A DNA stretch of 5,870 bases. Source: Pseudomonadota bacterium (GTDB taxonomy: Bacteria; Pseudomonadota; Alphaproteobacteria; Rhizobiales; Beijerinckiaceae). The stretch covers positions 1-5,870 of the forward strand of contig JAFAEL010000013.1 of the NCBI GenBank assembly GCA_023423995.1, in the 5' to 3' direction. Under the pieces are notes generated by a model. That model saw only the letters and a list, made by a program, of their open reading frames with translations, did no database searches and had not been told where the DNA came from. A program made the position numbers and the translations under genes. Positions 1 to 5,073 of the stretch are shown piece by piece (positions within the stretch are counted from its first letter, which is position 1; every line of letters starts with the position of its first letter).

Positions 1-53
1 ACTCTCTCCCCATGGCCGCTTTCATTCTGGCGGCCAAGAAAAAGGAGAGGGTC

Positions 54-350
54 ATGAACGGCTTCAAGAAGAGCGCGGCCGGGATCGCGGCGGTGGCACT
101 CGGCCTGTCGCTGGCGGCGGCTCCCGCCCAGGCCGGCCCGAAATTCTACAAGAAGCACTACGGCTACCATCACCACCACAAGCACGGATACGGCTACGGC
201 GTACCCCTCGCCGCCGGCATCGCGGGCGCCCTGGCGCTCGGCGCCGTCGCGGCAGCCGCGTCCTCCGCTCCGGCCTGCTACGTCGAGGAGCGCGAGAGCA
301 TCGATCGCTTCGGCAACGTGTATGTCCGCCCGGTGCGGGTCTGCTACTGA
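54..350 (+). CDS. Small secreted His/Tyr-rich protein, unknown function
   Basis: This 98-residue protein has a typical Sec signal peptide: a basic start (NGFKK), an Ala/Leu-rich core and an AQA cleavage site after residue 27. The mature part opens with a Tyr/His/Lys-rich stretch (about 31-49, including HHHHKH and GYGYG). A Gly/Ala-rich hydrophobic segment follows (50-71) that could span or insert into a membrane. The tail carries two cysteines (C75, C97) around a charged segment ending in VYVRPVRVCY. I chose ATG 54 because AGGAG at 43-47 lies 6 bases upstream and the signal peptide begins there; an in-frame ATG at 12 would add 14 residues before it. The His cluster could bind metal and the cysteines could pair, but both are inference. 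Similar small exported proteins with Gly/Ala segments are common in Hyphomicrobiales. I do not recognise a named family. Confidence 0.75.
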   Translation: MNGFKKSAAGIAAVALGLSLAAAPAQAGPKFYKKHYGYHHHHKHGYGYGVPLAAGIAGALALGAVAAAASSAPACYVEERESIDRFGNVYVRPVRVCY

Positions 351-492
351 GCGCAGCCGGGCGCGGGGGCATCGGCGAGGGGCAAAAGTCCCGGCCAACC
401 TCCTGGAATCGCTCGGCCAACCCAGCAGCGCAATGCTTCCGAAACATGCCGCAGCTAGGCCGTAACCGGGGGACGGTGACGGGGGAGCGGCC

Positions 493-633
493 ATGAAGGT
501 GCTCGCATATTTCCTCGGACTGACGCGGCCGGTCACGCAGACCTGCTGGGAGGAGGTCCGGGCTGCGCGCGTGGCGGAAGTCCAGCAACTGCTGGCCGAG
601 ATCGCGGAGCCGCCCTGCTCCTGCGCCCGATAA
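493..633 (+). CDS. Possible 46-residue small protein with three cysteines
   Basis: This short frame begins with ATG 493, preceded by a purine-rich GGGGAG at 481-486 with a 6-base gap, which is a good ribosome binding site. The product starts MKVLAYFLGLTRPVTQTCWE, continues as an Ala/Glu-rich probable helix (about 19-39) and ends with a CxC pair (C42, C44) plus C18. The hydrophobic start (VLAYFLGL) is too short to be a convincing signal peptide. It lies between a secreted protein gene and a tiny membrane peptide on the same strand. No family is recognised. Support rests on the ribosome binding site and the balanced composition. A long arginine-rich frame on the other strand looks like a shadow. 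Confidence 0.45.
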   Translation: MKVLAYFLGLTRPVTQTCWEEVRAARVAEVQQLLAEIAEPPCSCAR

Positions 634-689
634 GGACGCGCCCGGCGGATCCAAAAAAGTTGACAGCGTTGCACCCTGGAGGTGCCGTC

Positions 690-779
690 ATGGCTCTGTC
701 GATGGACCGCAGATTGCTCGGCCTGATCGTCGTCCTGATCCTCGCCTGGGCAGGCCTGATGGTGAGGTGTTTCGGCTGA
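690..779 (+). CDS. Possible 29-residue single-span membrane peptide
   Basis: ATG 690 is preceded by GGAGG at 678-682 with a 7-base gap, one of the best ribosome binding sites in the window. The product opens with MALSMDRR, followed by an uninterrupted hydrophobic stretch of about 17 residues (LLGLIVVLILAWAGLMV) and a short RCFG tail. That is a minimal single-pass membrane protein, probably N-in given the Arg pair before the span. It ends at TGA 777-779, 27 bases from the stop of the converging transglutaminase gene. Function is unknown. Tiny membrane peptides of this type often modulate a larger membrane complex, but nothing here identifies a partner. A random frame could mimic this, although the ribosome binding site and hydrophobic pattern together argue against chance. 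Confidence 0.5.
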   Translation: MALSMDRRLLGLIVVLILAWAGLMVRCFG

Positions 780-805
780 AAGACGGGCGGAGTACCGGCC
801 TCAGC

Positions 806-826
806 CTCAGGCAGCTTGTGCCTGGG
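806..826. other. Hairpin over the transglutaminase stop codon, between converging genes
   Basis: CAGGCA (808-813) and TGCCTG (819-824) form a perfect 6-bp stem with loop GCTTG. A G-U pair and a C-G pair extend it to 8 bp (806-813 with 819-826). It covers the minus-strand stop codon at 807-809. No T-run follows in either direction, so it is at best a weak or bidirectional 3'-end structure and may be chance within coding sequence. Confidence 0.2.
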
Positions 827-1730
827 CGAGGTCCGGCTCGAACCCGGCCTCCGACTGATCGACCCGGGTGACGCACACGCTGACCGTCATCTCCAGGAAA
901 TCGCCCGGCTGGCCGAAGAAGCTGCCCGATAGCGGCGCGGCGTGGTCCGGATCCCGTACGAGCGCCACGCGGACGAGGTTGGCATTGCCGACCGACCCGC
1001 TCGTCGGGTCGAAATCCACCCAGCCGGCGCCAGGCAGGTAGACCTGCAGCCAGGCATGCGTATGCCCGCCCATCCCGGCCTCCTCCGGCTCCGGCTCCGC
1101 CATATAGAGATAACCGGAGGCGAAACGGGCGGCGAGGCCGACGGCCCGGACCGCCTCGGCCATCAGGACCGCGAAGTCGCGGCACGAGCCGGTTCCGAGC
1201 CGGAGCGTGCGAAGCGGATCCTGGATGCCCTTCTGCAGCCGCCGGCGATAGCTGAAGTCACCCCTGATGCGCGCGGTGAGCCGGCGCAGGAACGCGAGCG
1301 TGTCGCGCTCCGGGTCCTCGCCGAGGATCGACCATGCCCAGCGGTCGAGCACATGCTCCGGGTCGGGATGCTGCCGCTCGATGAAGCGCGCCAGCTCCGC
1401 CATCTCCTCGGCCCCGTAGGAGAAGGGGCAGGTGAGCGAGTGACGCTGAAGCCGAATCGCGTCGAGGTCGATCACCGCCTGCTGGACCTCGAGTTCCGCC
1501 GCGACGCGCAGCTCGGCGTCGCGGCCGGCGAAGCTCGCCCGCCCAACGAGATTGCCCGAGGGATCCTCCGACCAGACGGTGGCGGCCGGAGGCGGGACGA
1601 TATCGATCCAGGCCGAGCGTGTCTGCTGGTCGTGGCTCTCGCGGGGCCGGAGCATCAGGCGGTGCTCGCCGAAGGTGACCGGCGCGGCATAGCGGTAGGT
1701 CGTGACGTGGCGGATGCGGTAGGTCGGCAT
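807..1730 (-). CDS. Transglutaminase-like cysteine peptidase family protein
   Basis: This 307-residue protein has the two-part layout of bacterial transglutaminase-family proteins. An N-terminal beta-rich domain begins YRIRHVTTYRYAAPVTFGEH and contains RLMLRPRE. A transglutaminase core follows at about 145-245. The catalytic triad is visible: Cys183 in GTGSCRDFAVLMAEAVRAVG, His225 in GGHTHAW and Asp241 in WVDFDPT. All three are intact, so the protein is probably an active peptidase or amidase; substrate unknown. No signal peptide is seen, so a cytoplasmic location is likely. ATG 1730 is chosen because the family's conserved N-terminus begins there; the only Shine-Dalgarno-like AGGA upstream is just 2 bases away, which is short. 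The open frame extends upstream to 1874, but that part looks non-coding. In many alphaproteobacteria such genes sit beside a circularly permuted ATP-grasp gene and an alpha-E domain gene; neither is present here. Confidence 0.9.
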   Translation of the reverse strand: MPTYRIRHVTTYRYAAPVTFGEHRLMLRPRESHDQQTRSAWIDIVPPPAATVWSEDPSGNLVGRASFAGRDAELRVAAELEVQQAVIDLDAIRLQRHSLTCPFSYGAEEMAELARFIERQHPDPEHVLDRWAWSILGEDPERDTLAFLRRLTARIRGDFSYRRRLQKGIQDPLRTLRLGTGSCRDFAVLMAEAVRAVGLAARFASGYLYMAEPEPEEAGMGGHTHAWLQVYLPGAGWVDFDPTSGSVGNANLVRVALVRDPDHAAPLSGSFFGQPGDFLEMTVSVCVTRVDQSEAGFEPDLAQAQAA

Positions 1731-1770
1731 GGTCCTGGAGCTTTGACCTGCCCGAAGAGGCAAGATCCGC

Positions 1771-1783
1771 GCCGCAATGCGGC
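1771..1783. repeat. 13-bp near-perfect palindrome in divergent intergenic region
   Basis: GCCGCA-A-TGCGGC is a perfect 6-bp inverted repeat around one central base. It lies between the divergent starts of the transglutaminase gene (1730, minus) and the 65-residue protein (1876, plus). Its position would suit an operator for a dimeric regulator acting on either gene. I could not place a convincing promoter beside it, and short GC-rich palindromes arise easily in this composition. Confidence 0.25.
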
Positions 1784-1875
1784 TCTTTGGCCCCGGTCGA
1801 GGCTTGCGGGGCAGGCAACGAAGGAGCGGGATTCTGCGTTCATCGTGCGCAGGGAAGGACGCGCAACGAACCACG

Positions 1876-2073
1876 ATGGACAGCTACGAGATTCTCACCC
1901 GTTTCGAAAAGCAGCCGGATGGCCGCTGGATCTGCCGCGAGCCGGTCACGGTCGAGACCGCCGATGGGCCCGTTTCCGTCAGGCCGGGCATGGCCTTCAC
2001 CTGCGGCAACACGCTCGCCGACGTCGACCTGGCGGAGCTTCTCGAGCGCCTCGGCGCCCAGCACGGGTCCTAG
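1876..2073 (+). CDS. Conserved-looking 65-residue hypothetical protein
   Basis: The product starts MDSYEILTRFEKQPDGRWICRE and continues with alternating charged and hydrophobic residues to an amphipathic helix at the end (about 48-61, ADVDLAELLERLGA). It looks like a small soluble domain: beta-strand-like segments at 3-9, 17-29 and 32-40, then a helix. Cysteines are C20 and C43. No signal peptide or membrane span is seen. ATG 1876 lacks a well-placed ribosome binding site (the nearest, GAAGGA at 1854-1859, is 16 bases away). An upstream in-frame start would add Arg-rich sequence that does not look coding. The gene ends 48 bases before the TPP riboswitch and so is probably not part of the thi operon. 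I do not recognise a family; the balanced composition and codon use make it likely to be real. Confidence 0.6.
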   Translation: MDSYEILTRFEKQPDGRWICREPVTVETADGPVSVRPGMAFTCGNTLADVDLAELLERLGAQHGS

Positions 2074-2086
2074 ATCCGTGACGCAC

Positions 2087-2116
2087 TTGTGAAGCGGCGC
2101 GGCAGGGAGCACATTA
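2087..2116 (+). promoter_or_regulatory. Possible promoter for the thi operon
   Basis: TTGTGA (2087-2092) and ACATTA (2111-2116) are separated by 18 bases and resemble -35 and -10 boxes. Transcription would start at about 2122-2124, just at the 5' strand of riboswitch stem P1, which is where it is expected. The -10 box is a poor match, so the call rests mainly on position. Confidence 0.3.
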
Positions 2117-2120
2117 CGGC

Positions 2121-2209
2121 CATCCGAGGGGTGCCCCGGCGGGGCTGAGACGGCGCAGGGCCGAACCCTTTGAACCTGATCCGACTCGCATCGGCGGAGG
2201 GACGGAGTG
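2121..2209 (+). promoter_or_regulatory. TPP riboswitch (thi box)
   Basis: This is the aptamer that binds thiamine pyrophosphate and shuts off thiamine genes when the cofactor is plentiful. All hallmarks are present in order. P1 is formed by 2121-2126 with 2203-2209, with one bulged G. GGGGT (2128-2132) pairs with ACCC/T (2165-2169) as P2. P3 is GCCCC (2133-2137) with GGGGC (2141-2145). The conserved CTGAGA is at 2145-2150. An optional P3a stem is CGGC (2151-2154) with GCCG (2160-2163). The conserved GAACCTGAT is at 2172-2180. CCGA (2181-2184) and TCGG (2191-2194) close the second arm, followed by GGCGGAGGGA (2193-2202). The thiO ribosome binding site (GAGG, 2242-2245) lies about 35 bases downstream, with no T-run terminator between. 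Control is therefore more likely at translation initiation than by transcription termination. I could not define the anti-Shine-Dalgarno pairing with confidence. Confidence 0.95.
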
Positions 2210-2253
2210 CCGAACAGATCACATTCCCATGCGCTGAGCCCGAGGCCCGGCCG

Positions 2254-3246
2254 ATGACCGAACGCGTGAGCGTGATCGGCGCGGGCGTGGCCGGGACCTG
2301 GGCCGCGCTCCTCCTCGCCGAGGCGGGACATGCCGTGACCGTCTACGAGCGCCAGGAGGGGACCCTGGCGGGTGCGACGAGCCATTGGGCCGGCGGGATG
2401 CTGGCGCCCGATTGCGAGGGCGACGGCGCCGAGCCTGTCGTCATCAGGCTCGGGCACCGCTCGATCGACCTGTGGCGCACCCACCTTCCCACGACGCCCC
2501 TCAACGGATCGCTCGTCGTCTCCCATCCCCGCGACCGCGCCGACCTGGAGCGCCTCGCCCGCCAGACCTCCGGCCACGAGCGGGTGACCGGCGAGCGCGT
2601 CGGCGAGATCGAGCCCGCCCTCGCGGGCCGCTTCCGGGAGGGGCTCTTCTATCCCGGGGAAGGTCATGTGGAGCCGCGCAGGGCGCTGCCGGCGCTGCAC
2701 GAGAAGCTGCGCGGCCTCGGGGCCGAGATCCGCTTCGGGGCGGCGATCGCGCCGGAGGCCCTCGACGGCACCGTCATCGATTGCCGCGGGCTCGGCGCGC
2801 GAGACAGCATGCCGGACCTCCGCGGCGTGAAGGGCGAGACGGTTCTCATCGAGACGGCCGAGATCGAGCTCTCGCGGCCGGTGCGGCTGATGCATCCGCG
2901 CTGGCCGATCTACGTGATCCCGCGCGAGGACAACCGCTTCCTCATCGGGGCGAGCACGGTCGAGACGGAGGATGCCTCGGGCGTGACGCTCCGCTCGGCG
3001 CTGGAGCTGATGACGGCCGCCTACACGCTCCACCCGGCATTCGGGGAGGCGCGGATCGTCGAGCTCGGCACGGCGCTCCGCCCTGCCCTGCCCGACCATG
3101 CGCCCCGGATCGAGGTGTCCGGGCGCCGGATCAGCGTGAACGGGCTCTATCGGCACGGCTTCCTGATCGCACCTGCGCTCGGCGAGCTCGTCGCCAACTA
3201 CGTGACCCACGGCGCGAGGGACAACGAGGTGATGCGGTGGTCGTGA
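2254..3246 (+). CDS. thiO: Glycine oxidase ThiO (FAD-dependent)
   Basis: ThiO oxidises glycine to dehydroglycine (iminoacetate), the C-N donor for the thiazole ring of thiamine, using FAD and oxygen in the cytoplasm. The 330-residue protein opens with an FAD-binding Rossmann fold: VIGAGVAG at 7-14 and acidic E32 ending the second strand (TVYER). Further family signatures are SHWAGGMLAP (43-52), the flavin-side segment DCRGLGAR (176-183), GVKGE (191-195), YVIPREDNRFLIGAST (220-235) and the C-terminal LRPALPDHAPRI (275-286) with YRHGFLIAPALGE (299-311). The length is normal for the family. ATG 2254 is chosen because GAGG lies 8 bases upstream and the Rossmann motif follows directly. A TTG at 2170 in the same frame lies inside the riboswitch and cannot be the start. 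It is the first gene after the riboswitch, and its 3' end overlaps thiS. Confidence 0.93.
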   Translation: MTERVSVIGAGVAGTWAALLLAEAGHAVTVYERQEGTLAGATSHWAGGMLAPDCEGDGAEPVVIRLGHRSIDLWRTHLPTTPLNGSLVVSHPRDRADLERLARQTSGHERVTGERVGEIEPALAGRFREGLFYPGEGHVEPRRALPALHEKLRGLGAEIRFGAAIAPEALDGTVIDCRGLGARDSMPDLRGVKGETVLIETAEIELSRPVRLMHPRWPIYVIPREDNRFLIGASTVETEDASGVTLRSALELMTAAYTLHPAFGEARIVELGTALRPALPDHAPRIEVSGRRISVNGLYRHGFLIAPALGELVANYVTHGARDNEVMRWS

Positions 3247-3434
3247 CGGTGAATGGCGAGCGCCATGAGGTGGAAGCCGCGAACGTCGCGGCGCTCCTCG
3301 AGGCGCTCGGCTACGAGGGAAGCTTCTTCGCGGTGGCCGTGAACCAGGAGGTGATCCGGCGCGCGAACTGGACCGAGACGCCGCTCGCGGAGGGCGACAG
3401 CGTCGAGATCCTCACCCCGCGGCAGGGCGGATAG
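3237..3434 (+). CDS. thiS: Sulfur carrier protein ThiS
   Basis: ThiS is a ubiquitin-fold protein whose C-terminal glycine is adenylated by a ThiF/MoeB-type enzyme and converted to a thiocarboxylate, which hands sulfur to ThiG. The 65-residue product shows the conserved opening VTVNGE (3-8), the central AVAVNQEVI (32-40), the EGDSVEIL strand (52-59) and the diagnostic C-terminal Gly-Gly (64-65). Three in-frame GTG codons (3237, 3243, 3249) are possible starts. I prefer 3237 because GAGG at 3226-3229 is 7 bases upstream and the length then matches E. coli ThiS (MxxxxN register). GTG 3243 would give the common 4-base GTGA overlap with the thiO stop and is a fair alternative. Either way it overlaps thiO, so translation is probably coupled. 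Confidence 0.92.
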   Translation: MVVTVNGERHEVEAANVAALLEALGYEGSFFAVAVNQEVIRRANWTETPLAEGDSVEILTPRQGG

Positions 3435-3444
3435 GAGACAGGAC

Positions 3445-4224
3445 GTGCAGCTTTACGGCCAGGAGGTGCGATCGCGCCTCCTCATCGGGACGGCCCTCTA
3501 CCCGTCCCCGGCGATCATGGAGGAGGCCCTCAAGGCGTCCGGCGCGGAGATCGTGACGGTCTCGCTTCGGCGCGAATCCGCCGGCGGCCGGGCGGGCGAT
3601 GCGTTCTGGCGCATCATCCAGTCGCTCGGCGTGAAGATCCTTCCGAACACCGCCGGCTGCCGCACCGTGAAGGAGGCGGTCACGACGGCCGAGCTCGCGC
3701 GCGAGCTGTTCGGCACGCCGTGGATCAAGCTGGAGGTGATCGGGGACGACGAGACCCTTCAGCCCGACGTGGTCGCGCTCGTTGAGGCGGCCGGCATCCT
3801 CATCCGGGACGGGTTCGAGGTCTTCCCCTACACGACCGAGGACCTGACGGTGGCGAACCGCCTCGTCGACGCGGGGTGCCGGGTCGTGATGCCCTGGGCA
3901 GCCCCCATCGGCAGCGGCCAGGGGATCACCAACCGGGCGGCGCTCCAGACCCTCCGCGCCCGGCTTCCGGACGTCACCCTGATCGTCGATGCCGGCCTCG
4001 GCGCGCCGTCGCATGCCGCCGCCGCGATGGAGCTCGGCTATGACGGCGTGCTCCTCAACACGGCGATCGCGAAGGCGGACGATCCGGTGAGGATGGCTCG
4101 CGGCTTCGCGCTCGCCGTCGAAGGGGGCCGCGCCGGCTACGAGGCGGGGCTGATGCCGCCCCGCGACTTCGCTTCCCCGTCCACGCCCGTGGTGGGCACC
4201 CCCTTCTGGCACGCGGCCGGCTGA
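3445..4224 (+). CDS. thiG: Thiazole synthase ThiG
   Basis: ThiG condenses 1-deoxy-D-xylulose 5-phosphate, dehydroglycine and sulfur from ThiS thiocarboxylate into the thiazole phosphate of thiamine. The 259-residue protein is a full-length (beta/alpha)8 barrel. [10 protein letters not shown] lies near the N-terminus, SLRRES at 40-45 and [10 protein letters not shown] at 65-74. The Schiff-base lysine K95 is in WIKLEVIGD, and VFPYTTEDL is at 126-134. [13 protein letters not shown] (149-161) and [12 protein letters not shown] (181-192, acidic D182) form the phosphate and active-site loops, followed by [14 protein letters not shown] (198-211). The start is GTG 3445, with AGGAGA just downstream of the thiS stop and about 7 bases away; an ATG-less start is usual in this operon. 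It follows thiS by 10 bases and shares one base with thiE. Confidence 0.96.
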   Translation: MQLYGQEVRSRLLIGTALYPSPAIMEEALKASGAEIVTVSLRRESAGGRAGDAFWRIIQSLGVKILPNTAGCRTVKEAVTTAELARELFGTPWIKLEVIGDDETLQPDVVALVEAAGILIRDGFEVFPYTTEDLTVANRLVDAGCRVVMPWAAPIGSGQGITNRAALQTLRARLPDVTLIVDAGLGAPSHAAAAMELGYDGVLLNTAIAKADDPVRMARGFALAVEGGRAGYEAGLMPPRDFASPSTPVVGTPFWHAAG

Positions 4225-4829
4225 TGCACCCCTATCCTGACCGTTTCTACCCTGTCGTGGACAGCCTCGACTGGGTCCGCCGTCTCGTCGCGCTCGGCGT
4301 CGGCACCGTCCAGATCCGCGCGAAAGCGCTCGGGCCGGAGGAGGCGCTGGCGCTCGTCACCGAGGCGCTCGCCATCACGCGCGGCACCAAGACGAGGCTC
4401 GTCGTCAACGATTACTGGGAGGCCGCCGTCCGGGCCGGCGCCGAGCACCTCCATCTCGGCCAGGAGGACCTGGCGGAAGCGGACGTGCCCGCGATCCGCA
4501 AGGCGGGCCTGACGCTCGGCCTCTCGACCCACGATCACGACGAGCTCGAAACCGCTCTTCGCCATGCGCCCGACTACGTGGCGCTCGGCCCGATCTACCC
4601 GACGACGCTGAAGGCCATGCGCTTCGGCCCGCAGGGGCTCGACAGGATCGGCGAATGGAAGCGCCGCATCGGCGCGATTCCGCTCGTCGCGATCGGCGGC
4701 ATCACGCTGGAGCGCGGACCCGGCGTGTTCGCGGCCGGCGCGGATACGATCGCGGTCGTCAGCGACGTCACGCAAAGCGCCGACCCGGACGGACGGGTGC
4801 GGGCCTGGCTCGATCTGGCCGCGGAATGA
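4224..4829 (+). CDS. thiE: Thiamine phosphate synthase ThiE
   Basis: ThiE couples hydroxymethylpyrimidine pyrophosphate with the thiazole phosphate to give thiamine phosphate, releasing pyrophosphate. The 201-residue TIM barrel shows the family motifs in order: VQIRAK (29-34), VNDYW (61-65) with metal-binding D63, HLGQED (77-82) with D82, GLSTH (99-103), GPIYPTTLK (122-130) with K130, AIGGI (156-160) and AVVSDV (177-182). The NDYW form matches the E. coli-type enzyme and not the Bacillus NDR form. The start ATG 4224 overlaps the thiG stop by one base (TGATG) and lacks its own strong ribosome binding site, so translation by re-initiation is likely. It is the last gene of the operon, and no other thi gene follows it in the window. 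Confidence 0.95.
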   Translation: MHPYPDRFYPVVDSLDWVRRLVALGVGTVQIRAKALGPEEALALVTEALAITRGTKTRLVVNDYWEAAVRAGAEHLHLGQEDLAEADVPAIRKAGLTLGLSTHDHDELETALRHAPDYVALGPIYPTTLKAMRFGPQGLDRIGEWKRRIGAIPLVAIGGITLERGPGVFAAGADTIAVVSDVTQSADPDGRVRAWLDLAAE

Positions 4830-4909
4830 TGCGCCCTCCAGCCGCACGGCCGCGCGAAACCAAACCCGGGCTTGCTCGTTGATGTGCCGCAGGATGTCGC
4901 ACTGAAACG

Positions 4910-4924
4910 GGACACATTCTGTCC
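4910..4924. repeat. 5-bp inverted repeat GGACA-N5-TGTCC
   Basis: GGACA (4910-4914) and TGTCC (4920-4924) form a perfect 5-bp stem around CATTC. It is the first of a series of dyads in the 240-base gap between thiE and the RlpA-type gene. Alone it is short enough to be chance. Confidence 0.2.
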
Positions 4925-4937
4925 GCATTCGCACGCG

Positions 4938-4965
4938 AGCTATGTAGAACACCATCAACATAGCT
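4938..4965. repeat. 8-bp perfect inverted repeat AGCTATGT-N12-ACATAGCT
   Basis: AGCTATGT (4938-4945) and ACATAGCT (4958-4965) are exact inverted copies 12 bases apart, centre to centre 20 bases. It lies 105 bases upstream of the first possible start of the RlpA-type gene. The arms are AT-richer than their surroundings, which makes chance pairing from GC bias less likely. It could be an operator for a dimeric regulator (centre spacing about two helical turns) or an RNA hairpin. TATGTA (4941-4946) within the left arm could serve as a -10 box, but no good -35 box is seen. Confidence 0.4.
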
Positions 4966-4972
4966 GGCGTAA

Positions 4973-5020
4973 GCCCAAGCGCCCAAAGGCGTTTTCGGGC
5001 CGGCTCGTGCTCGCCTTTTT
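4973..5020 (+). terminator. Terminator-like hairpin(s) after thiE, with two alternative folds
   Basis: Fold A: GCCC (4973-4976) plus AAGCGCC (4977-4983) pair with GGCGTTT (4988-4994) and GGGC (4997-5000), with loop CAAA and a two-base bulge. The inner stem is followed by a short T-run (4992-4995). Fold B: AAAGGCG (4985-4991) pairs with CGCCTTT (5012-5018), running into the T-run at 5016-5020. The two folds share 4985-4991 and exclude each other. Either could end the thi transcript 150-190 bases after thiE, or act within the leader of the downstream gene. Confidence 0.4.
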
Positions 5021-5043
5021 CTCGCCCCTTCAACTCTGATGCT

Positions 5044-5073
5044 CCGCGTCCTTCGAAACAGCGAAGGACGTGG
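5044..5073 (+). promoter_or_regulatory. Hairpin burying the RBS and start codon of the RlpA-type gene
   Basis: CCGCGTCCTTCG (5044-5055) pairs with CGAAGGACGTGG (5062-5073) as a 12-bp stem with one G-U pair and a 6-base loop, AAACAG. The right arm contains the Shine-Dalgarno-like AAGGA (5064-5068), fully paired to TCCTT, and GTG 5070. If it forms in the mRNA it should hold translation down until opened by temperature, a ligand, a protein or another RNA. The pairing is seen directly; the role is inference. Confidence 0.5.

Noticed and set aside
64..654. Minus-strand frame (196 codons) opposite the first small genes
   Set aside because: Extreme Arg/Pro/Ser composition, no motif and no clear ribosome binding site; it is opposite a secreted protein with a good signal peptide.
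660..665. TTGACA resembling a -35 box before the 29-residue peptide
   Set aside because: No acceptable -10 box lies 16-18 bases downstream, and a start placed from it would fall inside the coding frame.
942..2081. Long plus-strand frame (379 codons) opposite the transglutaminase gene
   Set aside because: It is antisense to a gene with an intact catalytic triad, its product is Arg-rich without motifs, and it also runs through the 65-residue gene in another frame.
2170..2253. N-terminal extension of thiO from TTG 2170
   Set aside because: The start would lie inside the conserved core of the TPP riboswitch, and the extra 28 residues are not part of the family. GAGG before ATG 2254 explains the true start.
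1840..3210. Long open frame on the minus strand (456 codons) opposite thiO and the riboswitch
   Set aside because: It is antisense to a clear thiO and the TPP riboswitch, has Arg/Gly/Ala/Pro/His-rich low-information sequence and shows no family motif. Long antisense frames are expected at this GC content.
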